This document shows, piece by piece, positions 17,081 through 26,840 of a stretch of 64,000 bases of DNA (position 1 is the stretch's first letter; each line of letters begins with the position of its first letter). The translations under genes were made by a program, and so were the position numbers. The notes beneath the pieces are model-generated. The model had not been told where the DNA came from, made no database searches, and was given only the letters and a program-made list of their open reading frames with translations. This DNA comes from Pseudoalteromonas luteoviolacea (GTDB lineage Bacteria; Pseudomonadota; Gammaproteobacteria; Enterobacterales; Alteromonadaceae): the NCBI RefSeq assembly GCF_021654285.1, contig NZ_JAKFZS010000004.1:186001-250000 (forward strand). Reading direction: 5' to 3'.

Positions 17081-18520
17081 TTAGTTATTTTCTAATAATT
17101 CGTTATTTTTTAAGTTACGTTGCTGTTTCGCTCGGCGCTGGCGAAGTGATCTTGAAACGTACATGTATGTACCTGTTGATGCAACAAATACGAGACCAAG
17201 GCAGATCAACGCAATGATGCTATCACGTATGCCTTTGCCAAGCGGGTTTAAAAAGTGATATTTGTGCAGGTAACCAAAATGCCAACTACGTGCTTTTTGC
17301 CAATTGTCATCGATGGCAGCAATGTAGCCTGTATGGATCTCGACACTGTAAAGTACCTCTGGTGAGTGCTCAAAGCTTATTTGTTGTACAGGAAGCCGCT
17401 TATTTACAAATCCATACGTTGGTCCAAATTTATCAATTTTCTGGTGATGATGAATTCGCCCAGAAATCCCTAGCCGGTCGAGCAGCACAGAACGTGCAAC
17501 ACTTGCGTTGTCGAATCGTGTTTCTTGTGATTGCCAGTATGAAAAGTGCATATTTTGTTTTTCAAATTGAACGACTTGGCTGACGACTTCACCGTTAATA
17601 TTTAGTAATTGAAAATTATCACCATTGGCGCTGCGCATTGCGTTTACGGGGTCGTGATTTATATCACGAGTAAAAATGCTATTTGTTGGTAATAAGGCTC
17701 TAAACTCTTGTATGAAGAATTTATCAATTAAAATGTGGGAGCTACTGCTTGCAAAGCCAAGTAGGGATAAACTAAGAACTAACCCAGTACCTCTGTGCAA
17801 TGACTTTGCAGACTTTCTTTTAGATTTAACCTTGGACCACAGCAGGCTGTATGCGACCAACCCAAACAAAGACACAATAAATAAAGCAGTGCTCACAAAT
17901 AGCATTGGAATAAGCCTCCAGGGACTATGTCTATCCCCTGCAAATTGCCATGTATGTAATTGCTTAAACCAATACGATAGGGATTCTCTAAGTGGCGTAT
18001 TATGTGTAGCTATGCGCTTTCCTAGTGTGTCAATGTATAAGTTGTTGCCATTATCAAGTTGCACGCGATAAACCGGTAAGATTCTATTTATTTCGGGATA
18101 AGCCGTACTAAATTGTGTAATGCGTTGTGTACTTTGAATATTTAGCCCGCTCCAATTTTGAGCTAGGTATTTAGCATATTCAATGTCAGTGAGACGAAGT
18201 TGAGTGTTATTGAGAGGAAGGTAGTGTACTTCCAAGTCATTGAGTAACTGCGCTTGTACCTGATAAAAATAGTGTTCTTTATATTTTATAAGACTTGCAT
18301 GACTAAAGCTGACAATGCCATTTTGTGTCAGCGCCTCTTGGATATTTGTGTAACTTTGTAAATCATTTATATCTACAGCGACCGGATTATTTTTTATTAT
18401 TGACGCTTTGGCAAAGTGTGACATTGCGGGATGAAGTAGCCCTGAAAGGGCCCATATAACCAAAGGAACTAGGCTACATAATGCAATTCTTTTATGCCAT
18501 ATCAGCAGGTGTTTGAGCAT
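17081..18520 (-). CDS. PepSY-associated transmembrane protein
   Basis: A 479-aa inner-membrane protein of the PepSY_TM type. A first helix (about 10-30, LIWHKRIALCSLVPLVIWAL, then SGLLHP) is followed by a large periplasmic stretch, a central helix pair (about 205-260) and a C-terminal helix (about 430-455), leaving a charged tail with RSLRQRRAKQQR. Proteins of this family accompany TonB-dependent receptors and often act as flavin/haem-type reductases in iron release. Here the receptor gene follows after 12 nt in the same operon. The upstream region has a weak Fur-like sequence. Confidence 0.8.
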   Translation of the reverse strand: MLKHLLIWHKRIALCSLVPLVIWALSGLLHPAMSHFAKASIIKNNPVAVDINDLQSYTNIQEALTQNGIVSFSHASLIKYKEHYFYQVQAQLLNDLEVHYLPLNNTQLRLTDIEYAKYLAQNWSGLNIQSTQRITQFSTAYPEINRILPVYRVQLDNGNNLYIDTLGKRIATHNTPLRESLSYWFKQLHTWQFAGDRHSPWRLIPMLFVSTALFIVSLFGLVAYSLLWSKVKSKRKSAKSLHRGTGLVLSLSLLGFASSSSHILIDKFFIQEFRALLPTNSIFTRDINHDPVNAMRSANGDNFQLLNINGEVVSQVVQFEKQNMHFSYWQSQETRFDNASVARSVLLDRLGISGRIHHHQKIDKFGPTYGFVNKRLPVQQISFEHSPEVLYSVEIHTGYIAAIDDNWQKARSWHFGYLHKYHFLNPLGKGIRDSIIALICLGLVFVASTGTYMYVSRSLRQRRAKQQRNLKNNELLENN

Positions 18521-18608
18521 TTTATTGTTATCATATTAAGGATAATTCGAGGATTATATGTAATAAATTTGCAGCTGATAATGTGACAAATTGTCGCATG
18601 ACTTTTCG

Positions 18609-18627
18609 AGTATTATCATTAGTGTTA
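18609..18627. promoter_or_regulatory. Possible Fur box upstream of the PepSY/TonB operon
   Basis: The sequence around 18611-18620 reads TATTATCATT (reverse AATGATAATA), close to the core of the Fur 19-mer, about 90-100 nt upstream of the PepSY gene start. It is a partial match by eye only, listed because the operon type is commonly iron-regulated. Confidence 0.3.
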
Positions 18628-18786
18628 AAACCTCATAAGTTGTAAGTAATTGTAAAGTAGCTATATACAGGTGACATTTCGATTGATACATTAAGGTGGA
18701 CCAAATTGGGTACTAATTTTGAAGTACTAGTAACTTTTTGGGAAGCGCAATGAGTGCGCCCAATAAATAATAAAAAAGGAACTCTC

Positions 18787-19071
18787 ATGTTTATCGTCAC
18801 GCTTAATTATCTCGTTGGATTGTCTGAAGTCGAGAAGTATTTACCTCTGCACGTTGAATATTTAGAACAGTGCTATGACGATGGTATTTTTTTAATGTCT
18901 GGACCTACTGAGCCTAGAACTGGAGGCGTTATTTTAGCTAATTCACCTTCTAAAGAAGTACTTGAATTAACCTTAAATGAAGACCCATTTTTTAAAACGG
19001 GTATTGCTGAATATAAAATAACCGAGTTTGTACCAACAAAGTCAATGAAGGAGTTAAGCTATTTAATATAG
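18787..19071 (+). CDS. YciI-like protein
   Basis: 94 aa from the ATG at 18787. The longer frame from 18754 lacks the family start, whereas AAAAGGAACTCTC directly precedes this ATG. The sequence MFIVTLNYLVGLSEVEKYLP, with HVEYLEQCYDDGIFLMSGP and TEPRTGGVILA, is the YciI domain: a ferredoxin-like alpha+beta dimer with the conserved His and Asp pair. The family is cytoplasmic; the function is poorly defined (possible dehydratase-like or lyase activity). Confidence 0.85.
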   Translation: MFIVTLNYLVGLSEVEKYLPLHVEYLEQCYDDGIFLMSGPTEPRTGGVILANSPSKEVLELTLNEDPFFKTGIAEYKITEFVPTKSMKELSYLI

Positions 19072-19119
19072 TTCACTAACAGGAATTTAGTGTAATATTA
19101 AAACAGGGAGGTTCTTTTA

Positions 19120-20037
19120 ATGCAGAATTTACTTTTAGATAAGTTGCACCAAATGTCTCAGGGAGTGGGGCACCTCAAGCGTCATGTTGATAAGCGTTTT
19201 ATATTTCTAAAAGAGGCCGGAATAGGTCCATGGTTTATCTCATCGTCTAATAATTCAAGTATTAAAGAATATGATGAGAAACATTATTTTGTGATCCCAT
19301 TTATGCAAGGCCAGTTTGGCGTTGCTTTGCACACCATAAGAAGCCTTCCTCCCTGCATACCTGAAATAAACACCTTACCAAAACGTCGAGTTTTTCACTT
19401 TGCCAATGAACATGCTGAAACTTTGTTATCGGAAATTTTGTCCCAGCAGGCAGAGTCTTTGGTAAGAGCTAAAAAAGCAGGCCAAGAAAGTCAGCTGGAT
19501 AAATTAGCCAATGATATTGATGCGCTAGATACTAAATTAACTTATGGCATGTTTGTTGTTGGTGGGTTGTCAGCCATTTTAAATCCAGCTGTGGGGGCAG
19601 CAATAGCAGCAAAAGCTGCGCTACCCAGTATTACTGGGTTAGTGAATAGACATGGTATTCGCCCTCTCGCTGAAAAATACTCGCAAAACTCTATAGAAAA
19701 AGAGATTCAGTCCGCACAAGAGAAAGTCTTAAAGGAGTTCAGTGAAGGGGATACGATAAAGCTAGTTAACCCTATGCTATCACGGCTTGAAAAGGCATTG
19801 AAAACGTCTGAGCAAGAATATGACCCATTAATTGATGAAGCATTTTATGGCAGCAATTTAGGTGTATTGGAAAAAGAGCAGTGGGCACTTCTGACAGTTG
19901 AAGCATTGTCACATGTTTATCAAGAGGTCCTCGATTCTCCTCAGTTACATAGTCAAGCATGCCTTGGTGAAGAGGATATTCGGTGGTTAACATACTTGTT
20001 TGATGGCTATTTAACACCAGTTAAAAGTAGAGGGTAA
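19120..20037 (+). CDS. Unknown protein with a hydrophobic central helix, paired with the next gene
   Basis: A 305-aa protein not recognised as a known family. The N-terminal third has a beta-rich look (YDEKHYFVIPFMQGQFGVAL). Residues about 115-140 are charged and helical. About 143-175 form a Gly/Ala-rich hydrophobic segment (YGMFVVGGLSAILNPAVGAA). The C-terminal half is helical and charged, possibly coiled coil (IEKEIQSAQEKVLKEF). There is no signal peptide. The stop is 3 nt before the ATG of the NlpC/P60-like gene, so the two are translationally close and probably work together. An AGGGAGG ribosome site is present. Confidence 0.6.
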   Translation: MQNLLLDKLHQMSQGVGHLKRHVDKRFIFLKEAGIGPWFISSSNNSSIKEYDEKHYFVIPFMQGQFGVALHTIRSLPPCIPEINTLPKRRVFHFANEHAETLLSEILSQQAESLVRAKKAGQESQLDKLANDIDALDTKLTYGMFVVGGLSAILNPAVGAAIAAKAALPSITGLVNRHGIRPLAEKYSQNSIEKEIQSAQEKVLKEFSEGDTIKLVNPMLSRLEKALKTSEQEYDPLIDEAFYGSNLGVLEKEQWALLTVEALSHVYQEVLDSPQLHSQACLGEEDIRWLTYLFDGYLTPVKSRG

Positions 20038-20040
20038 TAA

Positions 20041-21021
20041 ATGCGTTTGTTTAATCAAAACACACTCATACATGGCATATTGTGTTTATTGCTCAGTTTT
20101 AGTGCCAGTGCAGATATTAAAATACAATCAAAATTAGAAAACGAGCAAGATTGGGAAAATAGAAATGCCGTTATGTTGCCTTCGGGAGATGTTGTTGATC
20201 TTAGAGTGGAAGCACCTGAAGGGGCACAGATTAAGTGGTTTCAAATTATTCCAGATACAAGCCAATACTACAAAAATGCGAATCACCCTTGGGAGCCACA
20301 ACCCTATCAATGGTCCGGCTTTGGTAAAATACATTATCAGAAAAAGCATCTTGAGCAGTTTGATGATAAACAATATATAACGGTATCGCCCGCTTGGTTA
20401 AAGCACAATAACGTATTTAATTCACCTTATTATCAGAGTGATGCGGGGAGTTTTTGGTTTGAAGTTGAAGTGATTGATAAGGATGGGCGCAAATTAAAGA
20501 GTGTAGGGTTAGACAATAATGATCACCGAGGGCTGAATAAGCAGGTTTTAAGGGTCTCTTTTACGCAAGGTGACGGGTATCTAGGTATCTTAAGCAGCTT
20601 TTTTAACGTGCCAGCGATATTTGGCTCGGTTCCTTATCAGAGCCAACATTATTTGGGTGTTGATTGTGCGGATGTACTAATGGCGGCAAATGCAATCAGA
20701 CGCAATGGCAAAGTATATGACCGAAATGTCGCTTGGTTGGTGACCAACTTGAGGCATAAGGCTAAGTTATTAGAGTTTAGCGGTGAAAGTACACGGTTGA
20801 GGTGGGGAAAAGATATCTCTCCAGGTGATTTTATTGCAGTTAGATACCGTAAAAATGGCCAATTTGCACACATAGGTGCATTGAACAAAGACAGTAATCG
20901 AAATGGTGTTTTAGATGGTGAAGATTCCGTCATGCATGCTGGACCAAATGCTTTGAGCTACGCGACGCTTCAAGAAGCTGGCTTTTTAGGGGAGGTTGTC
21001 ATGCTCGAGAATCAAAATTAG
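20041..21021 (+). CDS. Secreted NlpC/P60-like protein with a calcium-loop motif
   Basis: 326 aa with a signal peptide (about 1-24, ending SASA). Residues 25-175 form a beta-rich N-terminal domain. The C-terminal part has GVDCADVLMAANAIR (Cys209 in a DC-A context) and QFAHIGAL (His277), the order of the cysteine-peptidase/amidase NlpC/P60 and related papain-like folds that cut cell-wall peptides. SPGDFIAVRY fits the typical GD strand. Between them and the end lies DSNRNGVLDGED (284-295), a good EF-hand/dockerin-type calcium loop. It forms a unit with the preceding gene. The enzymatic class is inferred from motif order. Confidence 0.55.
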   Translation: MRLFNQNTLIHGILCLLLSFSASADIKIQSKLENEQDWENRNAVMLPSGDVVDLRVEAPEGAQIKWFQIIPDTSQYYKNANHPWEPQPYQWSGFGKIHYQKKHLEQFDDKQYITVSPAWLKHNNVFNSPYYQSDAGSFWFEVEVIDKDGRKLKSVGLDNNDHRGLNKQVLRVSFTQGDGYLGILSSFFNVPAIFGSVPYQSQHYLGVDCADVLMAANAIRRNGKVYDRNVAWLVTNLRHKAKLLEFSGESTRLRWGKDISPGDFIAVRYRKNGQFAHIGALNKDSNRNGVLDGEDSVMHAGPNALSYATLQEAGFLGEVVMLENQN

Positions 21022-21072
21022 TGACTAATGTGGTATTAACGCCGTTAATTTAAATATTAAATTGAATTCAAA

Positions 21073-21561
21073 ATGATTAGAGAAGCAAGATCACAAGATG
21101 CGCAATGTCTAACTGCATTGGCTCTGCAGGTTTGGTTAACAACCTACACAACAGATGGTATGCGAGATGAGTATGCTGCTTTTGCATTGGCGACGTTTAC
21201 GCCAGATTACTTTAAGAAAATCATAAATAATCAAGACAACAAACTATTGGTTTACGAACGTGATAGTGCGGTTTTGGGGTTTTTGTTGATTAACTTCACC
21301 TCGCATCATCAAGGCCAAGATAACGGGTTTGAAGTTGAAAAATTGTATGTTCACAGTGGATTTCAAGGGCAGGGTATTGGTAGACAATTACTAGACGAGC
21401 TGTCAAAGCGTTATGGGGATAGATACTGGCTATATACTTGGGTTGAAAATGATTCAAACGTGTTTTATCAACGATTAGGGTTTGAAAAAATTGACGAGAT
21501 AAGTTTTCAATTTGCAGGTCATGATATTCACAACAACGTGTACCGCAGTCCAACTAACTAG
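21073..21561 (+). CDS. GNAT family N-acetyltransferase
   Basis: 162 aa, a single GNAT domain. It begins IREARSQDAQCLTALA, has the KLYVHSGFQGQGIGRQLLDE motif A that binds acetyl-CoA pyrophosphate (Q/RxxGxG/A as QGQGIG), and then NVFYQRLGFEKIDEI, the motif B end. The acceptor is unknown. The ribosome site is weak. It follows the NlpC/P60-like gene by 51 nt on the same strand and is convergent with the hybrid kinase gene. Confidence 0.85.
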   Translation: MIREARSQDAQCLTALALQVWLTTYTTDGMRDEYAAFALATFTPDYFKKIINNQDNKLLVYERDSAVLGFLLINFTSHHQGQDNGFEVEKLYVHSGFQGQGIGRQLLDELSKRYGDRYWLYTWVENDSNVFYQRLGFEKIDEISFQFAGHDIHNNVYRSPTN

Positions 21562-21653
21562 TTATGAACTTGCGTTTATTAGGCGAATCCAATCAGTTCA
21601 AACACCACCAAAACAATGGGCATTTTAATAAAATCGTATGACCATTACGGATG

Positions 21654-24600
21654 TTATGCTGATTGCTCTAACAGTTTTGCTATCACTTCTCTGGCTTGGT
21701 CGAATTCAAAATCCTCAATGAGCTCAATTAGCTGTGCAGATGTTGATTCATCAATTTTATGATGCCCTTTAAGCTCATGCACTTTTTCAATTGACTGAGT
21801 GTCACAACTGAGCAGTAGTTCCTCTAATTCAAGGAAATCATCTCGTGTAATGGTCAGGCTTACCACGTTTGACGAGGGCGGCGGTGGAGCTTCTTCATGA
21901 TGTAACTCACCTAATTGTTTGTGTAAACCTCTCAAGTAGTCTGTCAGTATTTCGACGGATTGGGGGTCCACTTTTTTCTGATTGGCAATCGCATGCTCAA
22001 TGTCAGATGCTTGTTTTGATAGGTTGTCGATACATAAGTTTGCGCTGGCGCCTTTTAATGAATGTGCGATTCGCTCAGCATGTTCTAAATCGCCGATGAC
22101 GAGTGCTTGATTTAGGTTGATAGTTTCTTCAATCTGATTTCTGGCAAACTTTTTAATGATACTCCAAAACGCTTTTTCATTGCCGCCTAAGCGCTTTATT
22201 GCACGCTGAATGTCAACACCTTCAAGCTCAGTTTCTTTTTTAGCGTTTGTGTCTTTGACTTCACAAGGGGGATTCACTGCAATAGGAGGTGGTTGTTCAG
22301 TTGGGCTCGATGTTTTATACAAATGGCTGTGGAGGGTTTGGGCCATTTGATTAAAGTTGATGGGTTTACCAATATGCCCATTCATGCCAGCGGCTTCACA
22401 TTTTTGTAAATCTTCCTTCATTACATTTGCCGTCATGGCGACAATAGGAAGTGCGTTATACTGACTTAGTTCACGTATATTTTTAGTTGCTGTATAGCCA
22501 TCCATGACAGGCATTTGAATATCCATTAGGACGATGTCAAAAGCATGTTTTTGTACCATTTCGACAGCAATTTGGCCGTTATCCGCGATAGTCACATTGA
22601 GGTTCAAGGAGCTCAACATTTCGTTCGCAATTTCTTGATTGGTGCTATTGTCTTCAACTAGCAGCACTTTTTGTTGCTCAAAAGTTGGTGTAATTTGATT
22701 AACCTGCTCCGAGCTGCTCAAGCTATTTGATTGTTCTGAGAGGTTGAATGACTCCATGATCGCGTCAAGAAGTACTGATGCATTGACGGGCTTCAATATA
22801 ATGGCATCGATTAAATCATGAATTTCAGAGTTCATACCAATATCAGTGCCATAGGCAGTTACAAGGATGTATTTGGGTTCTTTTTGTAGCTCTAGGGAGC
22901 GAATATGCAAAATAGCATCTATGCCGCTCATATTCGGCATTTTCCAGTCCATAAAAATGATGTCAAACTCGCTGCCTTGTACCAGTTCGATGGCGCCAGA
23001 ACCACTGGCGGCGCAGGTCACTTGGAACTTCATTGCTTTGAGTAAGTTTGTCAAAATAGCACGAGCGCTTTCATTATCGTCAACTACTAATGCATGCTTG
23101 CCGGCGAGTTGGCTGTCAGGGCAAATTACATTGGTCAACTTCGCGGATTGCAGGCCACAGCGTACAGTGAAAAAGAATTCCGAGCCTTGACCTTTTTCGC
23201 TATTTACGCCTATTTCTCCGCCCATTAGCTCAACTAACTTTTTAGAGATACTTAAGCCTAAACCAGTTCCACCATATTTTCGGGTGATTGAGCCGTCGGC
23301 TTGCGAAAACGCTTTAAACAACTTGTTCTGTTGCTCCCGGGACATGCCTATCCCAGTATCTTTGACGGTAAATTTTAACGTTGTTTGATCATTCTCTTGG
23401 GCGACAGCGCTGACCGAGATGGTGATCTCCCCTTGCTCAGTAAATTTAATTGCATTACCGCATAAGTTAATAAGGATCTGGCCGAGTCTAAGCGGATCCC
23501 CGACCAGACTAATAGGGACGTCTGGGGCAATATCCAATAACATTTCCAAGCCTTTTTCTTGCATTCGAATGACATTGATATTGACCACATTATCCATGAC
23601 TTCTTGAAGTGAGAAATCAATATTTTCTACTTCAAGCTTGCCGGATTCGATTTTTGAAAAATCTAAAATATCGTTAATAATGCCAAGCAAGCTCTTAGCT
23701 GCTTGATCAATTTTGTTGATATAGCCAGATTGTTGGCTAGTGAGCTCTGTCCTTAAAGCTAAGTGACTCATGCCAATAATAGCATTCATAGGAGTGCGAA
23801 TTTCATGGCTCATGTTTGCCAAAAACTCGCCTTTGGCTGTACTCATTTCGTCGGCTTTATCTTTCGCCAATCTGAGTTCTAGTTCCATTTGCTTGCGTTC
23901 AGTCACATCAAGCAATAAACCAACAACGCCAGCTAGCTGGTTTTCTGCATTGGTAAATACAGCTTCATAGACAATAAAATTACGGGGCTCACCTTCGGAG
24001 TTTTCAATTTTTATTTCATAGTGTTGGTTAGACTTGCCATCAATAAGGTCTTGGTGAGATTGCTCGAACACTTGCGCAATTTCATAATTAAAAATATCTT
24101 CAGCCGTGGCATCGAGTACATCGGCATCAAATGTACCGAAGTATTGGTGAAACACACTGTTTACGCCCAAATAATTACCTGAACTATTTTTGTAATACAT
24201 GGGACTGGGTATGGCATCGAGAATTTTTTTATTCAGCTCTAGTTGCTCGACGATGCGTTTTTCTGCTTTTGACTGTAAATCAATATTTTGTGTTAACTGC
24301 AAACTGACTGCTAAGTCATTTATCACCGATTTTATCCACTTGTAATCTTGATCGGTGAGCTCTACGAGACTACCCAGCTCAAGTAAGCCAATGCTGTCGT
24401 TACTTACTACTAAAGGAAAGTAATAGAGCTCGCTGATTGAGAGCTTTTCGCCATTGAGTTCAATTGCATATTGCTCTTTCTCAAACTTCATGGAATAGGG
24501 TTTTTGCGTACTCAAAACATGAAAATGGATAGAGTCGTAGTTACTGTAAGTTCTCGCGCAGTTACTGCTGTAGCCTGTGCCTGCAACGCGTGTCAGGACT

Positions 24601-25655
24601 TTTTGCTCTTCAAAAACATATAAACCGAGTAGGGGGACGGATAAACGCTGTTCTAAAAACTGGAGCAATTCTTCACCTAACTCGTTTGGATTTTTCTTTC
24701 CGCGAAGGGCCAAGCCAAAATCCTTCATGATGGTGTTGAATTCGAGCTGCTCGGACAAGTCGTTGAGTAATTTATTCATTGATTTAGATAAATCGGAAAG
24801 ATCACCTTTGACGGTCTCATCCAATGTGAAATTGTAATTACCCTGCTCAACATTGCTGACCACTTGCTTTTGGATTGACGCAACGGGGTTGATGTATAGC
24901 TTCCAAAGTAGGTAAAAAGATAAGGCAATATTGATAAGCAAAATAAGGTTAAAGACATTCCTCAGCATATATGCAGTATTGAGACTATTTTGATGATTTT
25001 CTAACTCGGCATTTAATCTGGATGTGATGGCTCTATGTGCCTCACCAATGGCCGACATAATCTTAGACTTTTCTACTAAGTAATTGTCACTAAATAGAAT
25101 CTTTTGAGCGCTGATCAAATCTGGGTCTGAGTCTTTAACCCAGTTACCATAAGTGTCTTTGTGTATGCCTTCAATTGCATTGAATGCACGGCGTTCTAAA
25201 CTGACCAGTGAATTAGAGGTTGAAAGCGCATTTTGCATTTGCAGTAATTCAAAGTCTTGTGCGCCGAGTTGTTGAAAACGCTCTATGATATTGTGGGCAT
25301 CATTTACTCTTACAAACTCAGGAATGCTTGAATGAGGCGCAGCTAGACTATCCCAATAATCATAGGTATTTGCGTTTTCTGCATGGACTTTTCCATCGCG
25401 CACTAACAGCGTGTAACTAAATAGCTTTTGCCATTTTTCGTTGCCGGTGACGGCGTAAGCTCTGGCAAAGTTTGTGAGATTGTCTGAGCTGAGCTTTAAT
25501 TCATGAGATAACTCGGTAAGCTTAAACAGCTGTGTTTGCTTGTCAGATAGCGCATTAACCTCGGTGCGCACATAATGAGACATCAACCCGATCCCAATAC
25601 TGACCAACAGCATTATTGAGAAGGTGATAAAGAAGCTGACTCGTAAACTTTTCAT
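21654..25655 (-). CDS. Hybrid sensor histidine kinase with GAF, PAS, two receiver domains and HPt
   Basis: A 1333-aa inner-membrane kinase. Helices at about 8-27 and 230-252 flank a periplasmic helical sensor. HAMP-like and GAF-like regions follow (to about 460), then a PAS domain (about 475-595). The phosphoacceptor helix has MSHEIRTPMNAIIGMS (His about 617), then the HATPase (NLCGNAIKFTEQG, DTGIGM, GTGLGLSIS). Receiver 1 has MDWKMPNMSG (Asp about 902) and receiver 2 MDIQMPVMDG (Asp about 1043). The HPt has AHSLKGASANL (His about 1197). This is a complete phosphorelay chain of the BarA/ArcB style. It is divergent from an HD-GYP regulator whose start is 92 nt away, the likely output partner. 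Confidence 0.93.
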   Translation of the reverse strand: MKSLRVSFFITFSIMLLVSIGIGLMSHYVRTEVNALSDKQTQLFKLTELSHELKLSSDNLTNFARAYAVTGNEKWQKLFSYTLLVRDGKVHAENANTYDYWDSLAAPHSSIPEFVRVNDAHNIIERFQQLGAQDFELLQMQNALSTSNSLVSLERRAFNAIEGIHKDTYGNWVKDSDPDLISAQKILFSDNYLVEKSKIMSAIGEAHRAITSRLNAELENHQNSLNTAYMLRNVFNLILLINIALSFYLLWKLYINPVASIQKQVVSNVEQGNYNFTLDETVKGDLSDLSKSMNKLLNDLSEQLEFNTIMKDFGLALRGKKNPNELGEELLQFLEQRLSVPLLGLYVFEEQKVLTRVAGTGYSSNCARTYSNYDSIHFHVLSTQKPYSMKFEKEQYAIELNGEKLSISELYYFPLVVSNDSIGLLELGSLVELTDQDYKWIKSVINDLAVSLQLTQNIDLQSKAEKRIVEQLELNKKILDAIPSPMYYKNSSGNYLGVNSVFHQYFGTFDADVLDATAEDIFNYEIAQVFEQSHQDLIDGKSNQHYEIKIENSEGEPRNFIVYEAVFTNAENQLAGVVGLLLDVTERKQMELELRLAKDKADEMSTAKGEFLANMSHEIRTPMNAIIGMSHLALRTELTSQQSGYINKIDQAAKSLLGIINDILDFSKIESGKLEVENIDFSLQEVMDNVVNINVIRMQEKGLEMLLDIAPDVPISLVGDPLRLGQILINLCGNAIKFTEQGEITISVSAVAQENDQTTLKFTVKDTGIGMSREQQNKLFKAFSQADGSITRKYGGTGLGLSISKKLVELMGGEIGVNSEKGQGSEFFFTVRCGLQSAKLTNVICPDSQLAGKHALVVDDNESARAILTNLLKAMKFQVTCAASGSGAIELVQGSEFDIIFMDWKMPNMSGIDAILHIRSLELQKEPKYILVTAYGTDIGMNSEIHDLIDAIILKPVNASVLLDAIMESFNLSEQSNSLSSSEQVNQITPTFEQQKVLLVEDNSTNQEIANEMLSSLNLNVTIADNGQIAVEMVQKHAFDIVLMDIQMPVMDGYTATKNIRELSQYNALPIVAMTANVMKEDLQKCEAAGMNGHIGKPINFNQMAQTLHSHLYKTSSPTEQPPPIAVNPPCEVKDTNAKKETELEGVDIQRAIKRLGGNEKAFWSIIKKFARNQIEETINLNQALVIGDLEHAERIAHSLKGASANLCIDNLSKQASDIEHAIANQKKVDPQSVEILTDYLRGLHKQLGELHHEEAPPPPSSNVVSLTITRDDFLELEELLLSCDTQSIEKVHELKGHHKIDESTSAQLIELIEDFEFDQAREVIAKLLEQSA

Positions 25656-25746
25656 CTAATCCAGTCCGTGCTTGGCGTTTCAGTAATAATAGACCTATAT
25701 TTTTTGTGTGGTGAACAATTGTGCAACAAAACATATAGAAGAAACT

Positions 25747-26826
25747 ATGGATCAGCTCAAAACGGTGTTAGTAGTGGACGACGTGAAGGAAAACCTCGCT
25801 TTCATGACTGAAATTATTAAAGACAAGTATCGTGTTTTGGCAGTAAAAAGCGGTGAAGCTGCGATTTCAGTGGTTGAGAAAAACCATGTTGATATTATTC
25901 TGCTTGACGTAGTGATGCCAGAAATGAATGGGTATGAGGTAATCAAGTACCTGAAATCTCATGAAGTGCATCAAGAAATCCCGGTCATTTTCCTGACTGC
26001 CAAAACCAGTGTAGAAGATGAAGAGAAAGGCTTTTTGCTCGGTGCGTGTGATTACATTAACAAGCCCATCAGTCCTCCTATCTTATTAGCTCGACTCAAT
26101 ACCCATTTATTAAATAAAGAATCCAAAGATATTTTAAAGAACAAAAATGATTATTTGGAAGAAGAAGTACAAAAGCGTACTGAGCAAATGTCACGTTTGC
26201 AGGACGTGACGATACAGGCCATGGCAAGCTTGGCAGAAACACGGGATCAGGAAACCGGTAATCATATTCGTCGTACACAACTCTACGTGAAACTACTAGC
26301 AACGATTTTATGTGAGAAAGATAAATACAAAGAAATCTTAACACCGGAAGTAATCAATAATTTTTACAAATCAGCGCCATTACATGACATCGGCAAGGTG
26401 GGGATCCCGGATAATGTTTTGTTAAAGCCCGGAAAACTGACCGCTGATGAATTTGAAATAATGAAAAGCCATACCGTGTATGGCCGTAATGCCATTGAAA
26501 CAGCCGAGTCGGCGTTAGGACAAACGGATAGCTTTTTACAAACAGCAAAAGAGATTTCTCACTATCATCATGAGAAGTGGGATGGTTCAGGTTATCCGCA
26601 AGGGCTAAAAGGGGAAGAGATCCCACTCAGCGCACGTATGATGGCCATAGCTGATGTGTATGATGCGTTGATAAGTCGACGGGTTTATAAAGACGCGATG
26701 GAGCATGACAAGGCCATTGCAATTATGCGAGAAGGGCGAGCGAGTCATTTTGATCCAGAATTGCTAGATGAGTTTTTGGCAAAAGAAAATTTGTTTTTTG
26801 ATATTTCTCAGCAGTATCGAGATTAG
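25747..26826 (+). CDS. Response regulator with HD-GYP c-di-GMP phosphodiesterase domain
   Basis: 359 aa from the ATG at 25747 (a GTG at 25708 would add 13 residues). The N-terminal receiver has VLVVDDVKEN and ILLDVVMPEMNGYE (phospho-Asp about 53). A coiled linker (EEEVQKRTEQMSRLQ) leads to the HD-GYP domain: HDIGKVGIPDNVLLKPGKL, HHEKWDGSGYPQGL and ADVYDALIS. HD and GYP residues are all present, so it should hydrolyse c-di-GMP. It is divergent from the hybrid kinase and followed after 14 nt by another receiver protein. The three form one signalling locus. Confidence 0.93.
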   Translation: MDQLKTVLVVDDVKENLAFMTEIIKDKYRVLAVKSGEAAISVVEKNHVDIILLDVVMPEMNGYEVIKYLKSHEVHQEIPVIFLTAKTSVEDEEKGFLLGACDYINKPISPPILLARLNTHLLNKESKDILKNKNDYLEEEVQKRTEQMSRLQDVTIQAMASLAETRDQETGNHIRRTQLYVKLLATILCEKDKYKEILTPEVINNFYKSAPLHDIGKVGIPDNVLLKPGKLTADEFEIMKSHTVYGRNAIETAESALGQTDSFLQTAKEISHYHHEKWDGSGYPQGLKGEEIPLSARMMAIADVYDALISRRVYKDAMEHDKAIAIMREGRASHFDPELLDEFLAKENLFFDISQQYRD

Positions 26827-26840
26827 TTTTTGGGGGGCGT

